From: Cellulomonas wangleii
Lineage (GTDB): Bacteria > Actinomycetota > Actinomycetes > Actinomycetales > Cellulomonadaceae
DNA length: 64,000 bases
Assembly: GCF_018388445.1 (NCBI RefSeq)
Contig: NZ_CP074405.1
Span: 1,488,001 to 1,552,000, forward strand
Direction: 5' to 3'
A model generated the notes under the pieces. The model saw only the letters and a list, made by a program, of their open reading frames with translations, was not told where the DNA came from and did no database searches. The translations under genes and the position numbers were made by a program. Below, piece after piece: positions 53,982-62,783 of this stretch (its first letter is position 1; every line of letters starts with the position of its first letter).

Positions 53982-54445
53982 CCGGGCCCGTGGCCGACGA
54001 GGTCGTGCTCGTCGTCGACGCCGCGAACGTCGTGGGCTCGCGCCCGGACGGCTGGTGGCGGGACCGCGCCGGCGCGGCGACCCGGCTGCTCGGCCAGCTG
54101 GCGCGGCTCGTCGGGGCGCCCGTCGTGGGCCCTGACGGCGGCCGCCTGCGGGTGGTGCTCGTCGACGTCGTGCTGGAGGGCGGGGCGCGCGGTGCGTCGG
54201 CCCCGGACGTCCCGGGCCTCGTCGTCCACCTCGCACCGCACGACGGTGACACCGAGGTCGTCGAGCGGGCGTCGGCGGCCGGGTCCCGCGCGCTCGTGGT
54301 GACGGCGGACCGGGGCCTGCGCGCGCGGCTGGGCGGCGCGCGCGTCGCCGGGCCGGGGTGGCTGCTGACGCTGCTGGAGGCCGCGGCGGGCCCGGACGAC
54401 GAGGCGGACGGCCGTACCGGGCCTCAGGCGCGTCGGTCCTCGTGA
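53978..54445 (+). CDS. NYN/PIN-like domain protein
   Basis: A 155-residue protein with an NYN (YacP/PIN-like) nuclease fold: [24 protein letters not shown] at the start with the first acidic residue, a [13 protein letters not shown] segment and [15 protein letters not shown] with the last acidic residue. These Asp residues form the metal site of such ribonucleases. Its start overlaps the cofE stop (ATGA), so it belongs to the F420 operon, where no RNase function is obvious. Substrate unknown. Confidence 0.75.
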   Translation: MTGPVADEVVLVVDAANVVGSRPDGWWRDRAGAATRLLGQLARLVGAPVVGPDGGRLRVVLVDVVLEGGARGASAPDVPGLVVHLAPHDGDTEVVERASAAGSRALVVTADRGLRARLGGARVAGPGWLLTLLEAAAGPDDEADGRTGPQARRSS

Positions 54446-54500
54446 CCTGCACCCGCAGCCCTGCCGCGATCGGACGTGCGCCTCGCGGACCGAGAGGACG

Positions 54501-55799
54501 TCATCCGGACAGGGGCCGGGCCTCGGGGGCCGGCTGCCCGTCCGTGACCGCCGCGCTCGGGGACGCCGTGCTCCGGCCGTACACGAGCCTGCGGTACAGC
54601 CACTCCGCCGGCCCGCGCCGCCCCGCGGCCTCGAGAGCGACCGCGACCGCGACGGTGACGAGCCACACGCCGACGGCCCACGCGACCACCTGCGCCGAGC
54701 CCATGTCCCGTCCGAGCCCTCCGGCCCACGCGGCGAGCGGGAGCACGAAGAGCACCGACTGCAGCAGGTAGCACGTCAGCGACCGGGTGCCGACGGCCCG
54801 CAGCGCGCGGCCGACGGGCCCGAGCATGGCGGTCGTCGTGCCGCGGGCGGCGACGACCCAGCCCACCAGCGCGGCGAACGCGACGCCACCGGCGGCGCCG
54901 GTGACCTCGTGCAGGATCGCCGACCCGATCGCGTCGCCCGTGGACGGGTCGCGCAGCCGCGCGACCGCCGTGGCGAACGGCACGGCACCGACCACGCTGA
55001 CGGCCAGCCCCACGACCGCCGTGCGGCGCAGCAGCCGGACGTGGTCGGCCGGACGCTCGAGGACCGAGCGACGCGCACCCCACATGCCCAGGAGCACGAG
55101 CGGCAGCGCGATGAAGGCGCCCAACGGTGCGCCGAACAGTCCGCTGAGTGCCCGCGTCGCCAGCGCCGCCAGGGGCGACTCCTCGACGGGGATGACGAAC
55201 GGCTCGCCCAGGAAGACCTCCTGGAGCACGATCGCGCCGTTCATCGCGCCACCGACGACCCCGGAGGCGACCAGCACGGTCGCGGACGTGACGAGCAGCG
55301 CGCGGTCGGACGCCCGGACGAACGCCACCGCCAGCAGGCCGGTCAGCCCGTAGGCGCCGAGGATGTCGCCCTCGAACAGCAGCAGGACGTGCGCCACGCC
55401 GAAGGCGACGAGCAGCGCGGCGCGGCGCAGCAGGTCCGCGCGGCACGCGGGCCACGGCACCCACGCGGCCGCCCGGCGGCGCACGACGACACCGATGCCG
55501 TAGCCGTACAGCAGCGCGAACATCGGCATCGTGCGCCGGTCGACGAGGAGCGACACCACGCCGTCGACGGTGCGGTCCAGCGTCGAGGAGTCGACGGGCC
55601 GCAGGCCCAGGCCCACGGCACCGCCTGCGAGGTGCACCACGGCGTTGGCGATCGCGATGCCCAGCAGCGCGAGCCCGCGCGCGACGTCGGGGGCGACGGC
55701 CCGGCTCGCGACCGGGACGGGCCCGACACGGGGGCGGGGCGGCGGCGGGAGCGTCACCGGTGCGGCGTGGGGCAGCACGGCGGGAGGCGGCGTCGTCAT
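54501..55799 (-). CDS. DUF418 membrane protein
   Basis: A 432-residue integral membrane protein with about ten helices and a Pro-rich N-terminus. The opening ARGLALLGIAIANAVVH and the C-terminal GTRSLTCYLLQSVLFVL are typical of DUF418 proteins, which are distantly related to acyltransferase-3 membrane enzymes. No biochemical role is established. It follows the glycosylase gene on the same strand but is separated from it by a strong terminator. Confidence 0.83.
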   Translation of the reverse strand: MTTPPPAVLPHAAPVTLPPPPRPRVGPVPVASRAVAPDVARGLALLGIAIANAVVHLAGGAVGLGLRPVDSSTLDRTVDGVVSLLVDRRTMPMFALLYGYGIGVVVRRRAAAWVPWPACRADLLRRAALLVAFGVAHVLLLFEGDILGAYGLTGLLAVAFVRASDRALLVTSATVLVASGVVGGAMNGAIVLQEVFLGEPFVIPVEESPLAALATRALSGLFGAPLGAFIALPLVLLGMWGARRSVLERPADHVRLLRRTAVVGLAVSVVGAVPFATAVARLRDPSTGDAIGSAILHEVTGAAGGVAFAALVGWVVAARGTTTAMLGPVGRALRAVGTRSLTCYLLQSVLFVLPLAAWAGGLGRDMGSAQVVAWAVGVWLVTVAVAVALEAAGRRGPAEWLYRRLVYGRSTASPSAAVTDGQPAPEARPLSG

Positions 55800-55851
55800 G
55801 GGCTCATCGTCACGTGCCCGTAGGTGCCGGCGCGTCGGTCTCGGGGACGGC

Positions 55852-55881
55852 CCGGGCCTCCGTCGCGCGACGGAGGCCCGG
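55852..55881. terminator. terminator palindrome after the HhH-GPD gene
   Basis: Perfect 30-bp palindrome with arms CCGGGCCTCCGTCGC and GCGACGGAGGCCCGG, 32 bases after the glycosylase stop and 52 bases before the DUF418 start. Confidence 0.78.
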
Positions 55882-55913
55882 CCGGGGGCCCGCCGTCCGG
55901 AAGGGCGGCGAGG

Positions 55914-56489
55914 TCAGCGAGCGGCCTTCGCCGCGGCCTTGGCGGCGCGCTTGGTCTCGCGGACCCTCCCGAGCGACGCGGCGTCGCGGACGTCCGCGAT
56001 CGACCGGAACTCGTCGTCGCCGTACGCACCCGCGGCCTCGCGCCACCCCGCGGGCTGCACGCCGCGCTGCTTGCCCAGCAGTGCGAGGAAGATCCGCGCC
56101 TTCTGGTCACCGAAGCCGGGCAGCGCCTTGAGGCGGCGCAGCACCGTCGGGCCGTCGGGGTCGCCGTCGGTCCAGATGCGCGTCACGTCGCCGTCGTACT
56201 CCTCCACGACGGCCCGCGCGACGGCCTGGATGCGGCCCGCCATGGACCCGGGGTACCGGTGCACCGCGGGCGGCGTCGCGCACAGCGCGGTGAACTCGTC
56301 GGGGTCCGCCTCGGCGATGCGGTGCACGTCCCAGCCGGCCATCCGGTCGGCGATCTTCGCCGGCCCGGCGAACGCGGTCTCCATGGGCACCTGCTGGTCG
56401 AGGAGCATCCCGACGAGCAGCGCGAACGGGTCGTCGTCGAGCAGGCGGTCGGCGGCGGCGTCGCCCGTCATCCAGAGTCTGTCGGCCAT
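55914..56489 (-). CDS. HhH-GPD-type base excision repair protein
   Basis: A 191-residue DNA glycosylase-family protein. DPFALLVGMLLDQQVPMETAFAGP is the conserved opening; the helix-hairpin-helix is LKALPGFGDQKARIFLALLG near residue 120. It lacks the iron-sulfur cysteines of EndoIII/MutY and belongs to a short actinobacterial branch whose substrate is not known. The C-terminus is Lys/Ala-rich, probably DNA-contacting. ATG at 56489; an in-frame GTG at 56504 cannot be excluded. Confidence 0.82.
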   Translation of the reverse strand: MADRLWMTGDAAADRLLDDDPFALLVGMLLDQQVPMETAFAGPAKIADRMAGWDVHRIAEADPDEFTALCATPPAVHRYPGSMAGRIQAVARAVVEEYDGDVTRIWTDGDPDGPTVLRRLKALPGFGDQKARIFLALLGKQRGVQPAGWREAAGAYGDDEFRSIADVRDAASLGRVRETKRAAKAAAKAAR

Positions 56490-56513
56490 GACGCCATTGT
56501 CCACGCAGCGGCC

Positions 56514-57275
56514 TCAGCCGCGGCGGGCGGCGAGCGACAGCATGGTGGGGATGGTCGCGAACCAGCGCTCGTCGTCGGTCCACCCGTGCTCGGGGACACG
56601 GCGGGCGGGGAGCGACGGCGGCTCGTCCAGGTCGACGAGAACCAGGCCGGCGGCACGGAGCTGCTGGACGTACCAGGTGAGCGGCCGGTGGTAGTGGCGG
56701 TGGCCGCCGAACGTGTCGATCCACCGCTCCTCGTGCTCCAGGTAGCCCGTGACGCGCCGGTGCCGCTCGTCGTCGTACACGGGCTGCTGGTGGAAGAACG
56801 CGGGGTGCAGGAGGGTGGCGATCAGCACCCCGTCGTCCGTCAGGAGCGAGGCGACGTCGGCCAGCAGGCGGTCGAGGACCGGCACGTCCATGAGGACCAT
56901 GTGGCTCACCACGGCGTCGAAGGGGCCGGTTGCCCCGTTCGGGACGCCCGCGGTGAGGTCGGCGACCTCGAACCTCAGCGTCGGGTGGTCGGTCCGCGCC
57001 CGTGCCACGAGCTCGGCGCTGCCGTCCACGCCGACGACGTGCGCCCCGCGCTCGGCGAGCAGCCCGGCGAGCCACCCGTGTCCGCAGCCGAGGTCGAGCA
57101 CGTGCGGTCGGCCGGTCGGCAGCCAGCGGTCCAGGAACGGTTCGAACCGCCGCCAGAACGAGTCGTCGGGGCCGCCCACGGTGGCGGCGTAGGCGCGCGC
57201 CGACCGGTCCCACGCCCGGAGGTCGGCGACCGAGCCGTCCGTCGACGCGTCGTCGGTCGGCGTCGGTGGCGTCAT
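56514..57275 (-). CDS. class I SAM-dependent methyltransferase
   Basis: A 253-residue methyltransferase with motif I VLDLGCGHGWLAGLLAERG near residue 60, motif II VVGVDGSAELVARA and motif IV FDAVVSHMVLMDVP. The C-terminal part (HRHYHRPLTWYVQQLRAAGLVLVDLDEP) is shared with small-molecule methyltransferases of this group. Substrate unknown. It precedes the glycosylase gene by 24 bases and may be cotranscribed. Confidence 0.85.
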   Translation of the reverse strand: MTPPTPTDDASTDGSVADLRAWDRSARAYAATVGGPDDSFWRRFEPFLDRWLPTGRPHVLDLGCGHGWLAGLLAERGAHVVGVDGSAELVARARTDHPTLRFEVADLTAGVPNGATGPFDAVVSHMVLMDVPVLDRLLADVASLLTDDGVLIATLLHPAFFHQQPVYDDERHRRVTGYLEHEERWIDTFGGHRHYHRPLTWYVQQLRAAGLVLVDLDEPPSLPARRVPEHGWTDDERWFATIPTMLSLAARRG

Positions 57276-57373
57276 GAGCCCATCGTGGCGGGCGTGGTCA
57301 CGCGGGCGCGAGACCGGCTCGCCGTCCGGTTCCGGACGAACCGGACATCGGCCCGTCCGCCCGGGCCGGGCGC

Positions 57374-57658
57374 GTGGCCGGCACGGTCGTGACCGGTCAG
57401 GTGACGCTCGCCTTGCACCTGCCGCGCGGCACGACGACCGTCGGGCGCGGGCCGCACAGCGACCGGCGGCTCACCGACCCGATCGTCTCCACGACGCACG
57501 CCCGCGTCGTGCCGGTGCACCCGGCGTGGACGGTGGGGGAGCTGCGGGACCGGTTCGTCGACGTCGACGGCGTGCCCGCGCGGCAGGGTGGTCGCACCGT
57601 CCCGGGCGCTCAGCCGGGTCGGACCAGCTCCGCGAAGACGACCACGTTCGCCTCGTAG
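57374..57658 (+). pseudogene. degenerate FHA-like fragment
   Basis: The open frame of 94 residues contains TTVGRGPHSDRRL.DPIVSTTHARV, which fits the phosphothreonine-binding core of an FHA domain (GR..., S..HA), and a later VDVDGVPARQGGRTV that looks like the end of such a domain. The DLGSTNG-type turn expected between them is missing, and the frame runs into the 3' end of the sortase gene on the other strand. It is probably a decayed remnant or an incidental open frame. The rest of the 334-bp gap (57276-57609) shows nothing else. Confidence 0.3.
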
Positions 57659-58242
57659 TGCCGGACGGCCCGGTCCCACTCGCCGCCGCAGGTGATGAGG
57701 CGGAGCCCGGCGTGGTCGATGTCGCCGTAGACCGCGTCCGTCGGGAAATGGTCCTTCGGGTGCTCCTCGACAGCCGTGACCTGGAACACCGGGACCGTTC
57801 CGTCCGTGCGGGTGACCCGGATCTCGTCCCCCGCGGCGAGGTTCGCGAGCTCGTAGAACACCCCGGGGCCGGAGGCCCAGTCGACATGGCCGGCGATGAC
57901 CGCGGGCCCGAGCTCACCGGGTGTCGGCGCGCCGTCGTACCACCCGGCGGGGAAGCCTGCCGGGGGAACCTCCAGGGTGCCGTCGTCCTGCAGGCCCAGC
58001 CTCATCAGCTCGGAGTCGACGCCGATCGCGGGGATCTGCAGGCGCACGGGGGCGGAGGCCGCCATCCTGACCGGCCCGGCCGTCCGGGCCGGAGCCGTCG
58101 CGGGCACCGCGGTGACCGCCGGGGCCGTCGCGGGGGTGGCCGGGTCAGGGGCCTTCGGCGCCGCGGCCGGCGCGGAGCTGCACGCGGCGGTCGTCAGGAC
58201 GAGTGCGACCGCCCAGGCGATCGCACCCGTCCGTCCCGTCAC
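57610..58242 (-). CDS. class F-type sortase
   Basis: A 210-residue extracellular cysteine transpeptidase. The catalytic triad is visible: His in VIAGHVDW near residue 118, Cys in LRLITCGGEW near 185 and Arg in DRAVRHYEANVVVFAEL. The single-domain core with LQIPAIGVDSELM at its start matches actinobacterial class F sortases. The N-terminus is hydrophobic and ends TTAAC, a lipobox-like site, so it may be a lipoprotein rather than a simple signal-anchor protein. The GTG start overlaps the stop of the DUF3494 gene upstream, suggesting that protein is its substrate. Confidence 0.87.
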   Translation of the reverse strand: MTGRTGAIAWAVALVLTTAACSSAPAAAPKAPDPATPATAPAVTAVPATAPARTAGPVRMAASAPVRLQIPAIGVDSELMRLGLQDDGTLEVPPAGFPAGWYDGAPTPGELGPAVIAGHVDWASGPGVFYELANLAAGDEIRVTRTDGTVPVFQVTAVEEHPKDHFPTDAVYGDIDHAGLRLITCGGEWDRAVRHYEANVVVFAELVRPG

Positions 58243-59351
58243 GCGGCGGGCAGCCGACGACGGGCACGCAGTCCGGCCGCCCCGGCGACGACGGCACCGC
58301 CGAGCAGTGCGGCGCCGTGGAGAGCGTTCCCGGTCGACCCGGCGTCGATGCTGCTGCCGTCGCCGGTCGCGACACCCCCGATCGGCACACGGCCGACCTG
58401 CGGGGAGGAGGCTGCGTCCTCACCCGATCCCGCGCCGGGCCCGTCGCCCGATCCCGCGCCGGGGTCGTCGCCCGATCCCGCGTCGGGGCCGTCGCCGGAA
58501 CCTGCGTCGGGAGCGGTGGTCTGGTCGCCACCCGGGACGGGGGCGGTGCTCGGGCCGGGTGTCGCACCGGGCGTCGGAGAGGCGCTCGTGCTCGTGCTCG
58601 GCGAGGCGCTCGGGCTCGGCGACGTGCACAGCGGACGGGTGATGGTGTTGGAGTCCAGCGTGACCGCGCCGTTGCGGGCGAGGACCCGGCCGTCGACCGT
58701 CGCCCCGGTGGTGAGCGTGATGGAGGTCAGCGCCAGGATCGTGCCGGTGAAAGCGCTCCGGACGCCGAGCGTCGCAGAGCTGCCCACCTGCCAGTAGACG
58801 TTGCAGGCCTGGGCGCCACCGATCAGCTCGACCGCGCTGTCCGTCGCGGTGATCAGCGTCGACGGCGTCTGGAAGACGAACACCGCGTTCGGGTCGCCCT
58901 CGCCGTCCAGCGTCAGGGTGCCCGTGATCCCCAGCTCGCCGCCCGAGGAGTACACCCCCGACGTCAGCGTCAGCCCACCGAGCTCGACGGGTGCCGCGAG
59001 CACGGGACCCTGCCCCGCGGCGTCGTCGTACGCGGTCACGAGGTCACTCTTGGCCCGCTCCGCGACCTCGTCCGCGGCGTGGGTCGCCCCGGTCTGCGTG
59101 ATCGAGCCCGCCCCGGAGATGGCCGGCGTGGGGAACGTGCCGATTTCACCCGCAACCGTGGTGGGTCCGGTGTTCGTGATGCCGGAACCGGCGAGGATCG
59201 CGAAGCTCCCGGCCGTGGCGAGCGGCACCGGGACGGCCGCGGCCTGGGCGTTCGACGCCAGGGCGACGACGACAGCGACGGTCGCGGCGACCGCTGCCAG
59301 TGCCGCTGTGCGGGGGTGTGCGTGGGTATGCCCACGGGTTGTCGCCTTCAT
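58239..59351 (-). CDS. DUF3494 (ice-binding-like) surface protein
   Basis: A 370-residue secreted protein. After a ~38-residue signal region (ending NAQA) comes a DUF3494 beta-solenoid domain of about 200 residues: ATAGSFAILAGSGITNTGPTTVAGEIG, DDAAGQGP, LTLTSGVYSSGGELGITGTLTLDG and ITLTTGATVDGRVLARNGAVTLDSN. A Ser/Pro/Thr then Gly/Asp-rich linker follows, a VPIGGVATGDGSS stretch, a hydrophobic helix and a basic tail (RARRR). That end looks like a cell-wall sorting signal without a classic LPXTG. DUF3494 domains bind ice or act as adhesins. ATG preceded by GGAGG. Confidence 0.87.
   Translation of the reverse strand: MKATTRGHTHAHPRTAALAAVAATVAVVVALASNAQAAAVPVPLATAGSFAILAGSGITNTGPTTVAGEIGTFPTPAISGAGSITQTGATHAADEVAERAKSDLVTAYDDAAGQGPVLAAPVELGGLTLTSGVYSSGGELGITGTLTLDGEGDPNAVFVFQTPSTLITATDSAVELIGGAQACNVYWQVGSSATLGVRSAFTGTILALTSITLTTGATVDGRVLARNGAVTLDSNTITRPLCTSPSPSASPSTSTSASPTPGATPGPSTAPVPGGDQTTAPDAGSGDGPDAGSGDDPGAGSGDGPGAGSGEDAASSPQVGRVPIGGVATGDGSSIDAGSTGNALHGAALLGGAVVAGAAGLRARRRLPAA
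58423..58518. repeat. 24-bp tandem repeat in the DUF3494 linker
   Basis: Four 24-base units (58423-58446, 58447-58470, 58471-58494, 58495-58518) encode an eight-residue repeat close to AGSGDGPD/AGSGDDPG. The last unit (in + orientation) is the most diverged. It forms a flexible, acidic wall-spanning linker and is a likely site of length variation. Confidence 0.75.
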
Positions 59352-59403
59352 GCCTGTGCCTCCGAGGATTGGGGGCGGTCCACCTCGACCGCCACCGGAT
59401 TCG

Positions 59404-59433
59404 ACCCTATGTGCTGGCAGTGAGCCGCTGGCA
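59404..59433 (-). promoter_or_regulatory. DUF3494-sortase promoter region with direct repeat
   Basis: A -10-like TAGGGT on the minus strand (plus 59404-59409) and, just upstream, two direct copies of GCTGGCA (59413-59419 and 59427-59433) spaced 14 bases apart at the -35 region. Such spacing suits an activator dimer; the protein is unknown. Confidence 0.33.
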
Positions 59434-59481
59434 AGCAAGGTCGCGATCCCGGCGCGGGGAGCACGTCGTGGAGCGCGGGTC

Positions 59482-60302
<821 letters not shown>

Positions 60303-60312
<10 letters not shown>

Positions 60313-61400
60313 GTGCCACCCCGTCCCCGCCGCAGCAGCACCGCGAACACGGGTACGCCGATGAGCGCGGTCACGATCCCCACGGGCAGCTCGCGCGGGT
60401 CGAACACCGTGCGCGCCAGGGTGTCCGCCCAGACCAGCAGGACCGCACCGGCCAGGCCCGCGACGGGCAGCAGCCGGCGGTGCGAGGGGCCCGTCACCAC
60501 CGACACCGCGTGCGGCAGCACCAGGCCGACGAACCCGATGGCGCCCGACACCGCGACCATCGCCCCCGTGAGCACGGCGACGAGCGTCATCATCGCCCAC
60601 CGGGTGCGCTCCACGGCCACGCCCAGCGCGGCGGCCGCGGTGTCGCCGAAGGTGAACGCGTCGAGCCGTCCCGCCGTGACCAGCACGACCGTGCCGACCA
60701 CGACCAGCGCACCGCCGGCGATCGCGACCGACGACCACGTGGCCCCCGCCAGCGACCCCATGAGCCACGAGAGGATCTCGCGGTACGAGTCACCGGTGGC
60801 GGTCCAGAAGATGACGAACGACGTCGCCGCGGCCGCGAGCTGGGAGATCGCCAGACCGGCGAGGACGGCGCGCGTCGGGGTGAGCGTGCCGCCCGTGCGG
60901 GCCAGCGTGAGCGTCGCGACCAGCGCCGCCAGCGCCCCGACGAACGCCGCGACCGGCAGCAGCAGCCCTACGCCCAGCACCAGCACCGCCACGGCGCCCA
61001 GCGACGCCCCCGACGAGAGCCCCAGCAGGTACGGGTCCGCCAGCGGGTTGCGCGTCATCGACTGCATCACCGCCCCGGCGACCGCCAGGCCCGCGCCGAC
61101 GGCGGCCGCCGTGAGGACCCGCGGCAGGCGCAGGTCCCAGACGATCGCATCGTGCAGGCGCGGCACGTCGGGCGCGCGCAGTCCCAGGTGCGCGAGCACC
61201 GAGCGGACCACCTCGCCCACAGCGACGTCCGCGGGGCCGATGGTCACGGCGACCAGCAGCGTCACGACCAGCGCCGCCGACCCCACGGCGACGAGCAGCG
61301 CCAGCGGTGGGCGCAGCGGGGCCCGCCCGGTGGCGTCGCCCGCGAGCAGAGGGCCGGCGGGCGGCTCGCTGCGCGGGGGACGGAGGCGTCGGTTCAGCAT
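60303..61400 (-). CDS. proposed F420-0 ABC importer, permease
   Basis: A 365-residue FecCD/BtuC-type permease with about nine to ten helices after a 30-residue Arg/Pro-rich N-terminus. RLPRVLTAAAVGAGLAVAGAVMQSMTRNPLADPYLLGLSSGASLGA is the family hallmark and SGAIGFVGLVLPHAV the coupling region. It lies nine bases after the binding-protein gene and overlaps the ATPase gene, forming a tight three-gene cassette. Confidence 0.85.
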
Positions 61401-61409
61401 CGGTGCAGG

Positions 61410-62519
61410 TCAGCCCTCGCTCGTGGCGGCCGGCGTGCCGGCGTCGAGCGCCCGCACCGCGTCCGCGATGTCGGAGGCGGCCCGGGCGTTGCGCACGCCG
61501 GCCTCGGACGCGGCGAACGGGACCACGACGTACCGCTGCTCGCGCACCGCGGTGAGCTGGGAGGCCGCCGGGTGCGCCGCGAGGAAGTCCCTCTTCTTCT
61601 GCGCGGAGTTCCACGCGGAGTCCACGAGCACCAGCACGTCCGGGTCCGCCGCCACGACCTGCTCCCAGCCGACCGACGTCCAGGTGTCGTCGACGTCCGC
61701 GAACACGTTGGTGAGCCCCGCGGTCTCCAGCAGCATCTGCGGTGCACCGATCCCGGCGCCCACGAAGGGCGTGTCCGTGCCGGACGACCACCACACCGCG
61801 GTGGCGCCGTCCACCGGCTCGATCGCGTCGAGCGTCGCCTGCTGCGCGGCGACGACCTCCCGCGCGGCCTCGGGGACCCCGAACACCTCACCGACCTCGC
61901 GGATCTCGCCCAGGACGTCGTCGAACGTCAGCGGGTCCGGCTGGTACGCGGGGTCCTTGCACGCGCTGGGCGACACGTACGTCGCGATGCCCAGCGCGTC
62001 GAGCGTCGAGCGCTCGCCCGCGCCGTCCGCGCTGAGGTTGGACTCCCAGCCGGCGTAGACCAGGTCGGGCTCGGCCTCGAGCAGGGCCTCCTGGCCGGGC
62101 ACCTTGTCCGAGAGGACCGGGACGTCGGCGACGTCCGCGGCCCACTGCTCCGGGACGGGCCCGTCGGCGAACGCGGTGCCGACCAGCGCGTCGGCCAGGC
62201 CGAGCGCCAGCATCATCTCGGTCGTCGACGACTTGATGGTCACGACGCGCTGCGGCGGGGCGTCGAACGTGACCTCGGTCCCGCAGTTGTCCAGGGTGAC
62301 GGGGGCGTACGTCGTGGGCACGTCCGACGGGGTCGCCGAGGGTGCCGCGGCCGGGGCGCCCGTGGAGCACGCGGCGAGGGCGAGCGCGCCGACGGCGACG
62401 CCGGTGACGAGCACGGCGCGGGGCACGCGTCGCGGGGACGTCGTGCGGGTGGGGGAGTCGCCGGCGCGGCGGGCAGCGCTGCGCGGGACGGGTACGAGGT
62501 GACGACGGGCGCGGGGCAT
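61410..62519 (-). CDS. proposed F420-0 ABC importer, substrate-binding lipoprotein
   Basis: A 369-residue BtuF/FecB-type binding lipoprotein. A basic N-terminal extension precedes the signal helix and lipobox LAAC (Cys51). The mature part contains LDNCGTEVTFDAPPQRVVTIKSS, GLADALVGTAFADGPVPEQW, VYAGWESNLSADGAGERSTL, GAGIGAPQMLLETAGLTNVFADVDDTW and VDSAWNSA. From memory these follow the small actinobacterial family proposed (TIGRFAM reasoning from co-occurrence with F420 enzymes) to bind F420-0. The alternatives are cobalamin, heme or a siderophore; no B12 riboswitch or iron box is seen upstream. ATG at 62519 follows GGAG. Confidence 0.8.
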   Translation of the reverse strand: MPRARRHLVPVPRSAARRAGDSPTRTTSPRRVPRAVLVTGVAVGALALAACSTGAPAAAPSATPSDVPTTYAPVTLDNCGTEVTFDAPPQRVVTIKSSTTEMMLALGLADALVGTAFADGPVPEQWAADVADVPVLSDKVPGQEALLEAEPDLVYAGWESNLSADGAGERSTLDALGIATYVSPSACKDPAYQPDPLTFDDVLGEIREVGEVFGVPEAAREVVAAQQATLDAIEPVDGATAVWWSSGTDTPFVGAGIGAPQMLLETAGLTNVFADVDDTWTSVGWEQVVAADPDVLVLVDSAWNSAQKKRDFLAAHPAASQLTAVREQRYVVVPFAASEAGVRNARAASDIADAVRALDAGTPAATSEG

Positions 62520-62622
62520 GGTCTCTCCGGGAGGTCGCTGCCGCGCACGCCGTCGGGCACGGGAGGGAGGGGGACGGGCGCACGTCGCGCCGCGGAGGAC
62601 CGTCCCAGCACGGGGCGGTGCG

Positions 62623-62646
62623 ACCCGACCAGAGCGACGGTCGGGT
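62623..62646 (-). promoter_or_regulatory. stem-loop in the importer 5' leader
   Basis: ACCCGACC/GGTCGGGT, a perfect 8-bp stem with an 8-base loop, near the 5' end of a predicted leader of about 130 bases. Possible cis-regulatory RNA; no known riboswitch motif recognised. Confidence 0.42.
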
Positions 62647-62657
62647 TCCGACGGGCA

Positions 62658-62663
62658 AGCCTA
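62658..62663 (-). promoter_or_regulatory. -10 element of the F420-0 importer operon
   Basis: TAGGCT on the minus strand; start expected near 62651. A TTGCGC lies 19 bases upstream as a weak -35. This gives an unusually long leader for this window. Confidence 0.4.
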
Positions 62664-62713
62664 GGCGCTCCGGCCGCCACCCGCGCAACCGCCCCCGCAA
62701 CCGTGCGCCCACG

Positions 62714-62755
62714 CCACGAGCGGTGTGCGTGACGTGTCACGCACACCGCTCGTGG
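62714..62755. terminator. 42-bp perfect palindrome, terminator of the CBM2 esterase gene
   Basis: 20-bp arms (62714-62733 and 62736-62755) with a GT centre; the arm begins CCACGAGCGGTGTGCG. It lies 28 bases after the esterase stop and upstream of the importer promoter, insulating the two. Confidence 0.8.
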
Positions 62756-62783
62756 TCGGCTCGCGCCGGTGGCTCGCGGGAGG

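Noticed and set aside
62520..62720. Cobalamin riboswitch before the BtuF-like gene
   Set aside because: No B12-box (GCCACTG) or matching arrangement is present on the minus strand.
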